This document shows positions 12,241 to 23,144 of a DNA stretch of 45,107 bases, one piece after another; position 1 is the stretch's first letter, and every line of letters begins with the position of its first letter. The stretch is from Condylostoma magnum. Lineage: Eukaryota; Ciliophora; Heterotrichea; Heterotrichida; Condylostomatidae. Both the position numbers and the translations under genes were made by a program. A model generated the notes under the pieces. The model saw nothing but the letters and a program-made list of their open reading frames with translations. It did not search any database and was not told the origin of the DNA. The stretch is from the NCBI GenBank assembly GCA_920105805.1, contig CAKKTI010000137.1, positions 2,609 to 47,715 on the forward strand, read 5' to 3'.

Positions 12241-13146
12241 ATGGAAGAAGACAACTTATAAAACAATTCCCCGTTAACAGCAATGCAAAAACTTAAGTTG
12301 CAGAATGACAAGCTTAAAATTGAACTGAAAACTCTAAACTCACAACTAGAAGCTGCACTGCATAAGCAGAGACAAGCTGGGATAGAACAACATAGGCCAC
12401 ATTTCTCTACTAATGATGTTGAAATGAAGCAAACAGCAAGTAAAATATAAAAGTACAAAAAGCAAATACAAGCACTGAAACTCAGGATATCAGCTAATCA
12501 AGACAGCAACATTATTGAACTGGAAAACTAGTAAAGCTATTTAATGTAACAGCTGAAACAACAGCAATAAGAAAATGAAGCATTAAACAAGGTAAAGGCA
12601 GAATAAGATAAAGCCTTAGACTCTTGAAACACTAATCAAAATTTCCCCTCAAGATGCAAAAATTTAAGAGATTAAATAAGAGAGTATAAAGAGAAATACA
12701 GAGACCTAAGAATTCAGTTTAATTAGGAAGAAGCAAAGTGGAAATAAACACATGAAAGAGTTGTTGATATCAAATAAAAGATTAGGGATCACAAAGCTGG
12801 AAGATTAGCCAAGAAAAATGAATAGGTAAAACCTCCTGAAGAGGAAATTAAATTAAATGAGCTTAGAAAACGGTACTAAATCATGGAAAGAAGTCGTAAA
12901 GCGGAGGAGTAAAAGTTTAAGAGGATTATGGCGGAAAAGGAGTAAGAATTAAAATAGTAAAAAGAGGCGAATTTAGAAATACAAGCTAAAATAAAAGAAA
13001 AGGAGCAATAGATTTAATTATAGGATATCACAGCTAAGAAATTACGATAAACTTTAAAAAATTTACAACGGAAGTAAAAGGAAAATTCTAAGGAAAAATC
13101 AGAATTAGAAATGCAGTAGACTAGTAAATTTATATAAATCTAATGA
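12241..13146 (+). CDS. coiled-coil protein
   Basis: 301 aa, MEEDNLQNNS to TGA 13144-13146. Nearly the whole protein is heptad-rich Lys/Glu/Gln helix: residues 15-45, 65-110, 135-190 and 195-295. There is one internal TGA (LDSW). Another Met in frame at 12283 (MQKLKLQND) is an alternative start. The charge pattern and length resemble ciliary or basal-body coiled-coil proteins, but no family signature is visible. It is convergent with the minus-strand gene ending at 13209, 62 nt away. Confidence 0.75.
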
Positions 13147-13208
13147 ATTACACACTATAATGATTTCCCACTTGCTATTTTATCTTATATGATATGTTCT
13201 TGTACTCT

Positions 13209-14267
13209 TTAGGATGAAAAATAATTATAGACATTATTAGCAGCTTTCATTATATGCTCTACATAAATTCCTGGTAGTCTCAAAGCACTAAATTTATGTA
13301 AAGTTTCAATGCCTATTAAATTTCCTTTAATCGAAATTAATATGCTAACAATTTCTCTTAGTTGTGTTCTATTCATCAGCTTATATTCTCTATCTAACAA
13401 ATAAACAGCTATATCAGACAATACAAAAATCTTATCTTTAACATCTGTTTTTTGTTAAGGAGTTTAGGTAGGAAGCATTATTATAATTTTTTCTCCAATA
13501 CTACCATGTCTTACAAACACTTGATTAATTTTATTAGATTCTTAGCTATATTTTCCATATATTAAATCCCTTGGATTTCCTTTATTGAAAAGTTACTTCA
13601 TAATTGTTATCGAGCCCTCAGTCGTTGCTGCTATATAATGCCCACAAAAATCAAAGAAAACACTTTGTATAGCTTTTAGTGTGTTTTCCAATCTATAAGA
13701 AATAATAAGTAAATCACCATTAGGGTCTTTTCTGTCAATATGAAGAAGTATATTTGCGTTTTTTCTAGAAATTGTTAAATATAAAATATGTTTTAGCTTA
13801 ATTCTACGGTCAAGGATCTAAAAATTACCTTAGTCCATTACATACAGAGCTTATGTAGATATTAGTAGAACTCTTGGAACTTTTTCCTAATCGATAGTAA
13901 ATATATCAATATTTATAAAACCATCTAACTTTTCAATTTAATCATTCTTTTAATTATCATACCTATCAAATATCTAAAGCACTTATTTTTGATACTTTAT
14001 AGGTAAATCTTTATATGTCTTTATTTCATATTCTAAATTTTTTGAGTCAAATAGCGATCTACTCACCATTTAGTAATTATCCTATTGCTTTTATTACCCT
14101 TGAAACATTAATTAGGTAATTTATTCCGGAATTTGCTAAGCTACAATTCTTTTATGCCTTAAAATTCCTCTACGATTATAAACTTTCTTTTACTCCTCAT
14201 TTAACTTATAGTGTAATTCCCCATGAGGCATTTTAGATCTACCAAAGCATCATTGATTATTTCCCAT
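13209..14267 (-). CDS. protein with two myosin-TH1-like (PH-like) domains, Met-Gly N-terminus
   Basis: 352 aa. The start gives MGNNQWCFGRSK, a possible N-myristoylated terminus with Cys7 as palmitoylation site; Trp6 is a TGA codon and position 6 is not Ser/Thr, so the consensus is imperfect. Residues about 117-190 (VLLISTQALYVMD...LLHIDRKDPNGDLLIIS) and 270-330 (IFVLSDIAVYLLDREYKLM) each resemble the tail-homology-1 domain of class I myosins, which binds acidic phospholipids. No motor domain is present. The stop must be TAA 13209-13211 (NYFSS*), since no in-frame TGA occurs before about 12789, deep inside the convergent gene. The upstream coiled-coil gene ends 7 nt before this ATG; a 40-nt GT-AG intron could fuse them. 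Confidence 0.6.
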
Positions 14268-14274
14268 TTTTTAA

Positions 14275-16014
14275 TTACACATTAATTCTCACTCTACGCT
14301 TCGTTTGGGTAAAATCTTTTCGTGCTATGCCTGAATAAAAGTTACTTTTTTGTCCTTCTTATTGATCATAAACTCTATGGTGAGGTTCATCTGTATTTAA
14401 TCTTAAAAAGGGAGGGGGCCTTGAATGCTCCATTTTCTGATTAAAATATACAGTATTTATGCTTTCATCCAAATACTCAATTCCTTTCTTTTATATGCTT
14501 TTAAGCATCATCACTAATCTTTTCTCGCAAAATTGTAAAGAGTCTGTTATATCTCTTGTTGAATTCTTATTTTTCTCCTGTTAATCTGATAATTAGAATA
14601 ATAGACGACTTACGGAGCATTAGACTTAGCTTAGTAATTTTTCTACTTTTATTATGTTTTAATCTGTCTTCTTTAATAGTTTATGCTGAATTTTTAGATT
14701 TTACTCAATTATTTTAAAGCTTCTATCTTCCTGATATAATTCCAGTTATTTTACAATACTATTGAGACTGTATTACAATTAATCACTTTCTTCTTATAAT
14801 TATTGAAATACAATTTATCTGTCTTCCAGTAAAATTTATAATGATTCTTAGTTTGATTGCAAATTAGCAAAATATCCTCAAAAATCAGTAGACCGAGTAA
14901 TTTCCATTATTCGCTGTATTTTCCATTTCTCTAAGTTATTTGTATTTTTCTAACTTGTTTCTATGTACATTTGCCTTATTTATGTAGGATTTTAGTCGGT
15001 CTATTGGGAAAGTTTTAACATTTCTTCAAATTTCATGATTTTTTAAGCTGTTTCTTTATGCAAATTTAGATAATAGTTATATTCTTTTTCTTATATCAAA
15101 CATTATTACAATCTAAACCTTTATTCATATTATTCTAATTGCTATTACTTCTTATACTACCTTTTATCTTTAATTTATTACAGTTTTTATTCTTCTTCTG
15201 CTAATTACTTTTGATATGTGGTGTAAATTAGACTTATACTATTATTTTACAATTATTACGCTTTAATTTTGTATTTTAATTGCTGAATTTCTTTTTAAAT
15301 ATTTTAAACAGGTTTAGACAATTGCAAAGTTTTTTATTTAGTTCTTTATAGTATTACCAACAAAGTATCCTTATAGAATAGTTCATTAAAGTGGCCTTTG
15401 ACTAAGTCTTAGTATTCCTACTACTTAAATTCTATTATTTACTTAAAGCTCTAAAAATTTTAACTATCCTTTAAAATATTTTAATGCTATTCTTATAAGT
15501 TCTTTAGCTTCTTGCGCTTTTGCAAGCATTAAAAATGAACTTTGTTAAACTTTTTCTTATTTAATAATACGTTTTACTTTATTTGTTCTATATCATTTTA
15601 CAAATAGTCAGATTTCTCTAGTTTTTAAATACTTTGAATTAAAGTGACCTAGGATCTGTTCCCTCTTTAAAATTCAGACCGTACTTTTTACTAGATTTAA
15701 GTTATTATTTTATTGATATTTTCAGATATAGGGCGCTGGGCAAAGTTACTAGAAAGGCTTTTATGACTAAAGCTTTAACTTCTCGTTTACTATGACCCAG
15801 TTCTAATATTTGCATTTCTAGATCCTCTAAAGAAGCTTTACACTTTGTCATTTGCAATTTGAGTAATTCTAGGCAGCTTCCTTATTCTATTATTTTTGCT
15901 TGAAAGATGAATTTATGTATAGTTAAAGATTCTTAGGTTATCATCACTTGCTTATTTCTTAATAATTTTAGTACTTTTATTGAGTTATGCTTCTGTATTT
16001 TTTTAGATTTTCAT
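14275..16014 (-). CDS. long coiled-coil protein
   Basis: 579 aa, starting MKIQKNTEAQLNKSTK; a Met at 16047 would add eleven residues including a TGA-encoded Trp. After a basic, Ser-rich head of about 100 residues the protein is a continuous coiled coil (residues 110-520) dominated by Gln, Lys, Leu and Glu, with many TAA/TAG as Gln. The C-terminal 50 residues are non-coiled and contain PPPFLRL and basic clusters. The end is TAA 14275-14277 (RINV*). It lies directly upstream of the TH1-like gene, so the two may be co-expressed or even one spliced gene. It is divergent from the Cys-rich gene at 16316. Family unknown. Confidence 0.7.
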
Positions 16015-16315
16015 TTTTGTAATTATTAATTTGACTCAAAAGTTCATTTTTCAATAAGCTTTTGTATATTGGGTTTTATTTATAGTTTAAATAGAATATA
16101 GTTTTTTATTGGTTATCTACTTAATATACAGTAATACTCATAATGTAAGGTTATAGAAGCATTCTGAATACTAATTATACCCTTAGAATAGAAATAAAAA
16201 CTGTATAATATATACTAAAATTTCTTACAATAAAACAAAAGGCTTGAATTACTCTATCTTTAAAATGCAACAAAGTGTAATTAGATTTAATAGTTAACAA
16301 ATATTATTCTAAAAT
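16015..16315. other. divergent intergenic region
   Basis: About 300 bases between the start of the minus-strand coiled-coil gene and the plus-strand Cys-rich membrane gene, presumably holding both promoters. In-frame extensions exist on both sides (Met at 16047 minus, Met at 16265 plus). Nothing else is recognised. Confidence 0.4.
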
Positions 16316-19300
16316 ATGTCCTTAATTCTTACTGTATGGTTAATTCTAGTGTAAGCAGTATAGTTTTCAGAACTCTATTTTGACTAATAATGCGAATAAT
16401 CCATGAACTTTAATTCCCTTTACGCAGCAACCCTTGGAAGCACAGTTCATTCTGACTCCTAAGACCCAAACTGCTAATAAACTGGGGCTTTTTTGCAATC
16501 AGATGATTTTATATCTATTTATCCTGTAGGGTTAGTATCAGGAAACTATTTAGTTTATATGTGAATTTGAGTATAATAACCTGGTATTATTTACTCAATT
16601 TATAACTCTGATAGCCAAATAGCCTTTTAGGCTAGGATTAATGTTTAAATGAAATTAGAAATATAGATACTAAAGGATGATGGTTAGTATGCAGCTGGGG
16701 ATTCTGGGAATGATTTGATTCCATTGAACAGATGAGTACTAGTTTCATTATTTGTGCCCTCTCATCCCCACTTATAAGTTGATTACGAAATTGGAGGAGT
16801 TGGGTCTGATTAGGCTATTCAAGTGAATAATACTGAATGGGGTTTAAATCTTACGAATCCTACTTTTCGCATTGGTGAAGGATTTGTAGGATGTATTTAA
16901 TCATTTGTTATGAGTAATTAATAGTCTAAGAAGTTAGATAGTGCAGATGATTGCTAATGTGAAGGATTACTTTGTACACCTGCGTAATGCAGTACTGTAG
17001 TTAATTTGAATATGTGCCCTAAGGTTACATCTGATGCAAATAATAACTGTCTTAGCCAAGTGTTCTAGTGTATGTCTAATTGTGATACTTGTCATAATGC
17101 AAGTACATGTACACACTGCTCAAATAATTATTTCCTATACAACAATACTTGCACAAATGCATGCCCGGATGGAATGTATGGGAATACAACAACTGGCTAA
17201 TGTGAAAATTGTACTTCACCCTGTTAAAACTGCTCAGGCTAATCTCATACAGAATGTCTTAGCTGCTAGGATGTAAACTCAGAGGTACTAAATCAACCTG
17301 GATAATGTCAATGCAAACCTACATTTGAAAATTAAGTTAATTTACCGTAACTAGACTGCTAATGTCCTTAGTTCAGTACTTAAGACTAATAAATTTGTAA
17401 ATGTAATGACGGATATTATGCTTAGAACTAAGATGCTTTATCGTGTGCTATATGCCCAGATTATTGCTTAGGGGAAAACTGTGAAATTAAAAACAATAGT
17501 TTAATATGCGAGTGTCCACTAGATTAATTTTTTGATATAAATTAATAAAGCTGCTCTTCTAGTTGTCCATTAAACACATGAAAGAATTTAGTAGATAATC
17601 ATTGCTAGCAATGCGGTCCTCCTTGCTCATAATGCATTGATTCTTCAATTGGATAACAGTGTAGCAGTTGTATTAGTTCAGATATGATTATAGATGCAAA
17701 TAATTAATGTGTTTGCTAATCTCCTTTCAAATTATTTGATAATTAATACTGTGATTGTCCTTAAAACTCGATTTATGACGGAATTAATTGCAATTGTGTT
17801 GAATCCTTTTACTTTAATAGTGAGTCAGGGGAATGTAACTCCTGTCACCCTAATTGCAAGAATTGTATCGGGAGTAAGGATAATTAATGCACGGAGTGCA
17901 AGGACTTTAGATAAACTTCCAGCACGTGTGAATGCTCTTTTCCTTTTGAAGATATAGGGGACTCTGTTATAAATTGTCAATGCCCTATAAATAGTACACT
18001 ATTAGGCAAAGGCTGTATATGTAATGATGGCTATTATTCCACAAATTCATAGCCATTTTGTGAGAAATGCCCAGATTATTGCTAAAATAACTGTAGTTAT
18101 ATAAATTCCTAAATAATTTGTGATTGTTAAGGCAGATTTTTTGATAATCAACTTAAAATATGCGTAGATTAATGCGAAGGATGGAGAAATACTGAAAATA
18201 TGATGTGTGAACAATGTATACCTCCTTGCTAAACTTGTATTGATGGAGAATATATACAGTGTAGCTCATGTTAGTCTTCTATTATGTATTTATAGAATAA
18301 CTAATGCATTTGTCCAGAAACATTTATTATGGATTCAAATCAAAATTGCTCATGTCCTCAAGGAGCTCAGTAAAATGATAATTTATGTGAATGTACACCA
18401 GGAATGTATATCGAAAATTCCAAGTGCTAAAATTGTCCATAAAACTGCTAGAAATGCGAAATTAATGAAGATATACTAGAATGTACAGAATGCTTTTAAG
18501 AGTTTGCTTTAAATAACAACGAATGTACATAACCTAAAATTATTATCTCTATACTAAAAGTTGAAAATGCATTAATTACAGCTAAAATAGAAAACTCTTG
18601 GTTTGAAATCAGCTCTGAAAATGTAAAAATATATATAAATTAAACAATTACTTAAAATATACAAGTAATAACACTATAAGACAATACCTATCAATTTGAT
18701 ATAAAAATCAAAACTATAAAAGGCAATATAAAAATAGAAATAACATCTCCAGATAATAAGTACATTGCATCTGCTTAGATGTAAACAAAGGAAGAAAATG
18801 AAGAAGAAGAGGAAGCAAAAATGCTTGGGGAATAGTCAGAATAAGCCTCTTAATTAGCAGTTAGTGGAGGATTTGCAATTTCTATGATTTCTGGAAATAT
18901 TGGAGCAGCTTGGCCAATTCTTAATACTATTCAAATTTTAGCTTTTATACCTATGACTAATATAGCAATTCCCTTGAAACTTACTAAATTTTTAGCCTCA
19001 ACACTAGAATACAACGTGATTCCTAATATATTCGAGTAAATAATGGAATCATAAGGAAAACCTAGAAATATTTAGAGTGAGAGAAATGGATTTGATACTA
19101 ACCAATATCTTATTAATTGTGGAGATCTTTGAACTATATTTTTAATTCAATCTTTATGCTGGATTGCTCTTATCATCTTAAGGTAACTTAATAAAGTTAG
19201 GAATATTAGCCAAAAACTGGGTAAATTGTTTTAATGAAATATTTTCACAAGATTTTGAATTGAAGCTTACCTTGAAGTTGGAATGGCTGCTTTTCTACAA

Positions 19301-20275
19301 CTGTATTCTTTCGACTTTGATAGCATTTCTTCAGGGATTAATAATATATGTGCATTGATAACTTTATTAGGAATTATAACAACACATATTTGATTTTTCT
19401 TTATAGTTAGATGAACTATTAGAAATATAAAAGGAAATCAGGCCTAGAAGGAACTTAGTTAAAAATTTAGCACAATTTATGAGGAGTTTTCTTAAGATGG
19501 GAGTGATTTAAAGTTATGGTTCTATTACTGATTTTTAATAAGAAGATTCCTGTATATGCTTTTACAAATATTCTTAGTAGATTATCCTTATGTATAATGT
19601 ATTGGTAATATAGGGCATTGCCTGTTTAACGTAATACTCCATATACACTTTAGACCATATGCAAGTAAGTTATAAAATTATATATGTTGTACCTGTGAAG
19701 CCTTTATTCTTTGAATTTTCATTATTCTGTCATTTTACCTGGAGCCATTGGATGCTGATCATTCCAATATTTATGAATGAACAATTATCATACTTGTGTG
19801 TCTTACTATGGTATTGCAAGTTTTCTATGCTTTGACTAAAGCAATCATAAAGATAAAAAAGTTATATTAAGGTTGGAGAGAAAGGAGAAATTAGGTTGAA
19901 TAAGAGGATTTCTAAAGCATAATACAATAAGAAGCTCCCACTTCCGTAAAAAGTGAAAATCGCTAATAAGTAAAACATTAGAAAGCTTAGAATGCTGATG
20001 CTTCTCTTTTTCCCTTTGAAGATTAGGGATATAAGCACAGGAATACTAGAAATCGAATTATTTAGGATGATTAGCAAGAATTTCCTTCACTTATTTTAGA
20101 TTAATCATTTGAAGATTAAGGAATCAATTAATACAGTGTAATATAATATAGGCCTTTTACACAGGAAGGCTAATAAGAAGATGAAGAAGATTCTAAATAA
20201 AGTGATTCTGAGTGTTAATCTCCTATACTACATTTTAGTAAAGTGAAAACATTAAAAGATATTAGAAAAGAATGA
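16316..20275 (+). CDS. Cys-rich secreted/membrane protein, LamG-like head and multi-pass tail
   Basis: 1,319 aa in one frame, ending at TGA 20273-20275. Starting at 16316 gives a good signal peptide (MSLILTVWLILVQAVQF); a Met at 16265 is in frame but would bury it. Residues about 20-210 form a laminin-G/concanavalin-like domain. Residues 215-745 contain over a dozen furin-like Cys-rich units (CxxC...C pairs such as CSNCDTC, CPDYC, CPPC). A beta-rich linker follows. The region from about 850 to 1,170 has several membrane segments with TGA-coded Trp, for example RFWIEAY, THIWFFF and YYWFLIRR. The tail is cytosolic, Gln/Glu-rich and acidic. This is a common ciliate surface-protein architecture, related in plan but not closely in sequence to the two giant genes at the window ends. 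No DUF4215 repeat is seen here. Confidence 0.9.
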
Positions 20276-20327
20276 TTGTAAAAGAAAACTTAGTTAAAAT
20301 ACATTTTAAGTAAAAGAACTAATTAAA

Positions 20328-21437
20328 CTACTTTTTGCCCTTCTTCTTGGCGCCTACTTTAGCTGAGCCTTCCTTTCCTTTACCCTTTTTCCCAGTTTTA
20401 CCTGGAGCCTCTTTTCCTTTCTTTCCTTATTTTCCCTTCTTCTTTTCAGCTGTTTTAGGACCTTCTACTTCAGATACATCAGCTTAAGACTCTTCAACAT
20501 GAGATTCCTCGATTCCTGATTCTTGTATACCTGATTCTTCAATTCCCGACTCACTTGCTTCATCGTTTTCTTGTTTGGGTGGAGATAATTCGTCCTTATT
20601 TTCAGTTATTTCAGGAGTTTCTTCCTTATTTTCAGGAATTTCTTCATTTATCTAGTTCTCTTCTTCTACCTATTTCTCTTCATTTTATGATGGTTCTGAT
20701 AAATTCTATTCCTTTTAGTCATCTTAGTCTTATACATCTAAATCTTCGGCTGGCTCAGCTTGTTCTTCAGTTACTTGTATGTCAGAAGTATACACTGGAG
20801 GCTCAATGCAAGTCTATGGCTCTTCTGCTTCTACTATAAATACAGGATTTCCTTCCTGATTTTACTGCATTTTATGGTAATCAAGTACATTAAAAACCCA
20901 TTATAACAACTATGCACCAGCCATGGATGCTTTCTTAACCGTATCAACGCTCATCTTTTTATCCTCAATTTGTCCTTAAACATACGAAGCAATTTGAGGC
21001 TGTAGATTATCCTTATCGAAATTTATAAGTTGTTATATAAATTGATCTACATTTCCAAGCTACTTTTGAAACTCCCTCCATTCAAAGCTACGTCTTTCTC
21101 CCCTTAGAAGAGCTAGAGTAATTGATGCTGAATCCTTACAAACTGAAGAAGGTTTATTAAGACATTTAAGCTCAATCAACGAAGGCTTAGATATAAACCA
21201 GCTATCCTGTAGGTCCTTTGGCTCCTCTCTATATCTATTTCTTCTTTACCTACCAGGACTCTACACCTCATAGTTTCCATCGTCAGGAACATCAATCAAC
21301 TCATTTAGTTAGTCCACCTAAGAGGTTAATTGACTAATGGCTAGTCTGTTCTCACTCATTTCTTTGTATAAAGGCTCCAATTTCCTTTACACAACAGTAG
21401 TGATGATCTCCTTCAAGCTTTCTAATGTAATGTCCAT
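20328..21437 (-). CDS. free-standing dynein microtubule-binding-domain-like protein
   Basis: 369 aa. A short coiled coil (residues 1-50) precedes residues 81-190, which match the microtubule-binding tip of the dynein heavy-chain stalk: LKCLNKPSSV (dynein l..KPP..v), WREFQKQLGN, QLINFDKDN at 136-144, a VKKASMAGAQLLQWV segment at 168-181 (dynein kvS.Aa..Lc.WV), and Tyr187. No AAA motor segment is present. The tail is a long acidic, Glu/Pro-rich stretch with ESGIEESGIQESGIEES repeats, ending in a Lys/Gly-rich block (KKKGKK). The stop is TAG 20328-20330; no TGA follows in frame for about 190 nt, so TAG must terminate. It probably binds microtubules in the axoneme or cortex. The coiled-coil gene upstream ends 5 nt before its ATG. 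Confidence 0.8.
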
Positions 21438-21442
21438 TTTTA

Positions 21443-23098
21443 TTAGGGATTATTTACTAGTTTTCTAAGCAAATTACATCTTGAAATTTTGTACTCCTTT
21501 AGAGCATCTGAAGTTCCTCTTATATCTTAAATCACTTAAAAGTCAATACAGTTTGGCTGATTTACGTTTTTATGAGACTGGGACATAATCGGACGATTGT
21601 AAACTAATCTAAGCTTTTCATTTTCCTTACCAAACTCAGAAAGCTGTTCAACTAATCACTTATTATCAATTATTGCTTTATCATAATTATCGGTAAGTAA
21701 TTATACAGTTTAAATGAATTCTTCAGGGGATTCCCCTAGACTTTTGTTCAGGAATTGTTGAGCTATTGGATCTAAAACTTGCTTTAAATTGTCTACTATT
21801 TCATGCATTTCATTGTTCTAGGGTTGTAGATCTTATAATTTTTCCTTAACCTTTTTGTATTCTGGAAGAAGTTGTTAATACTGTTCTTTAACTTGTTCTA
21901 ATTAGCGCTTTAGTTAAGTTTCTGTAGATTCTAGTTGTTATTTAATAAAAGACTCGTTCTATTGGGATTTTTGTTATTAATGATTTATTTCATATTGCAG
22001 ATTTTCGATTTATTGGGAATACTCGTTTTGTATTTATTGCACTTTTTCATAATGCTTTCCTCTGATCTCCTCTAGTTCCTTTACATGATTTTTCTTTATA
22101 TCTTAAATACTGTTCTCAAATTGATACTTCATTTGCTCTTTTTCAGATAATAAGCAATTCCAGCTTTAATTTTAGTCTTATTTAAATTTTGTTAAGGAAT
22201 CTGCTAGTTATTCTTTCTCTTTTATAACTTTAGAAATCTCTATTTCAAAACTCTTTTATTGGTCTTAAATTATTATATCATTTTGCTTTTATTATTCCTC
22301 TCTTATCTTTTTGCTTTCATTTAATAGCTTTTATTTCTCTGATTGCATTCTTTGTTTAAAATCTCTTATCTTATCTTTATACTCTTGTTGTTCATTATTA
22401 GATCTTACTGAGAATTCCTTAAATTCATTTTTTAGGGAATCTATTTAATCGTCTTATGAGAAAATATGTTACAGGAGTTACTCCAGGATTCTTAGAAATT
22501 TCTTTTCTTTCTACTTAAATCTATTCTCTACATCACTTAGAATATTTTATGCTAACTTTTCATTGTTCTTGTATTATTATAATTCATTATTAGCTAATTT
22601 CTCTAAGTCATACAGATCATGCACTTGTTCACTTATAATAATATGATTGGATTTTAGTATTTACACCTCTTATTCATTGAAAAAGTCCATAGTTTCTAGA
22701 ATTTCACTGAATTTAGTTAATAGATTGTTAATAGCTGTATTTACATATCGTAAGAATTATTGATATTATATAAGCAGATTATGGCTAGAATCAAGTCTTC
22801 CTAGAAACTCGAATCTCATTATATTAGCAGCTTCTTGTAATTCCTGAAATTTATATGTATCAAGTAATAAATTTTCCCCTTCTACTTAAACACCAGCGTT
22901 AAATCTCTAATTATTATTGACTTAGTTTTCATACATTTTCCAAATTTTACTAGAATTACAGTCTAGATTAAAAGTAGTAAATACTTATCTCTTTAATCCG
23001 TCATACTTCTTTACTACTTCTTGCGGTAAAGGAAAAGAAAACAAAATTTCTTCAGTTGTATCAATAAACTTTAACAACCCTCGTAGATCTTATTCCAT
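21443..23098 (-). CDS. coiled-coil protein
   Basis: 551 aa from MEQDLRGLLKFIDTTEE to tandem TAA TAA at 21440-21445 (ending NNP). Residues 1-150 are helical but not strongly heptad; residues 150-480 are a continuous Gln/Lys/Glu/Ile coiled coil with a KEKEQ-type character; the last 60 residues are non-coiled. One TGA-coded Trp lies near the end (KWLVEQL). The ATG of the dynein-MTBD-like gene lies 5 nt downstream, in another frame. A 56-nt GT-AG intron could in principle join them, giving a coiled-coil stalk plus MTBD, but each frame has its own natural start and end. Family unknown; a cytoskeletal or ciliary role is likely from composition. Confidence 0.72.
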
Positions 23099-23144
23099 AA
23101 TTAATAAGTATCAAAACATAACATGATTTCTAATTTTTTACTAA

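Noticed and set aside
20555-20839. Plus-strand standard ORF of 94 aa
   Set aside because: Antisense to the acidic tail of the dynein-MTBD-like gene; Leu-rich composition is the mirror of Glu/Lys codons.
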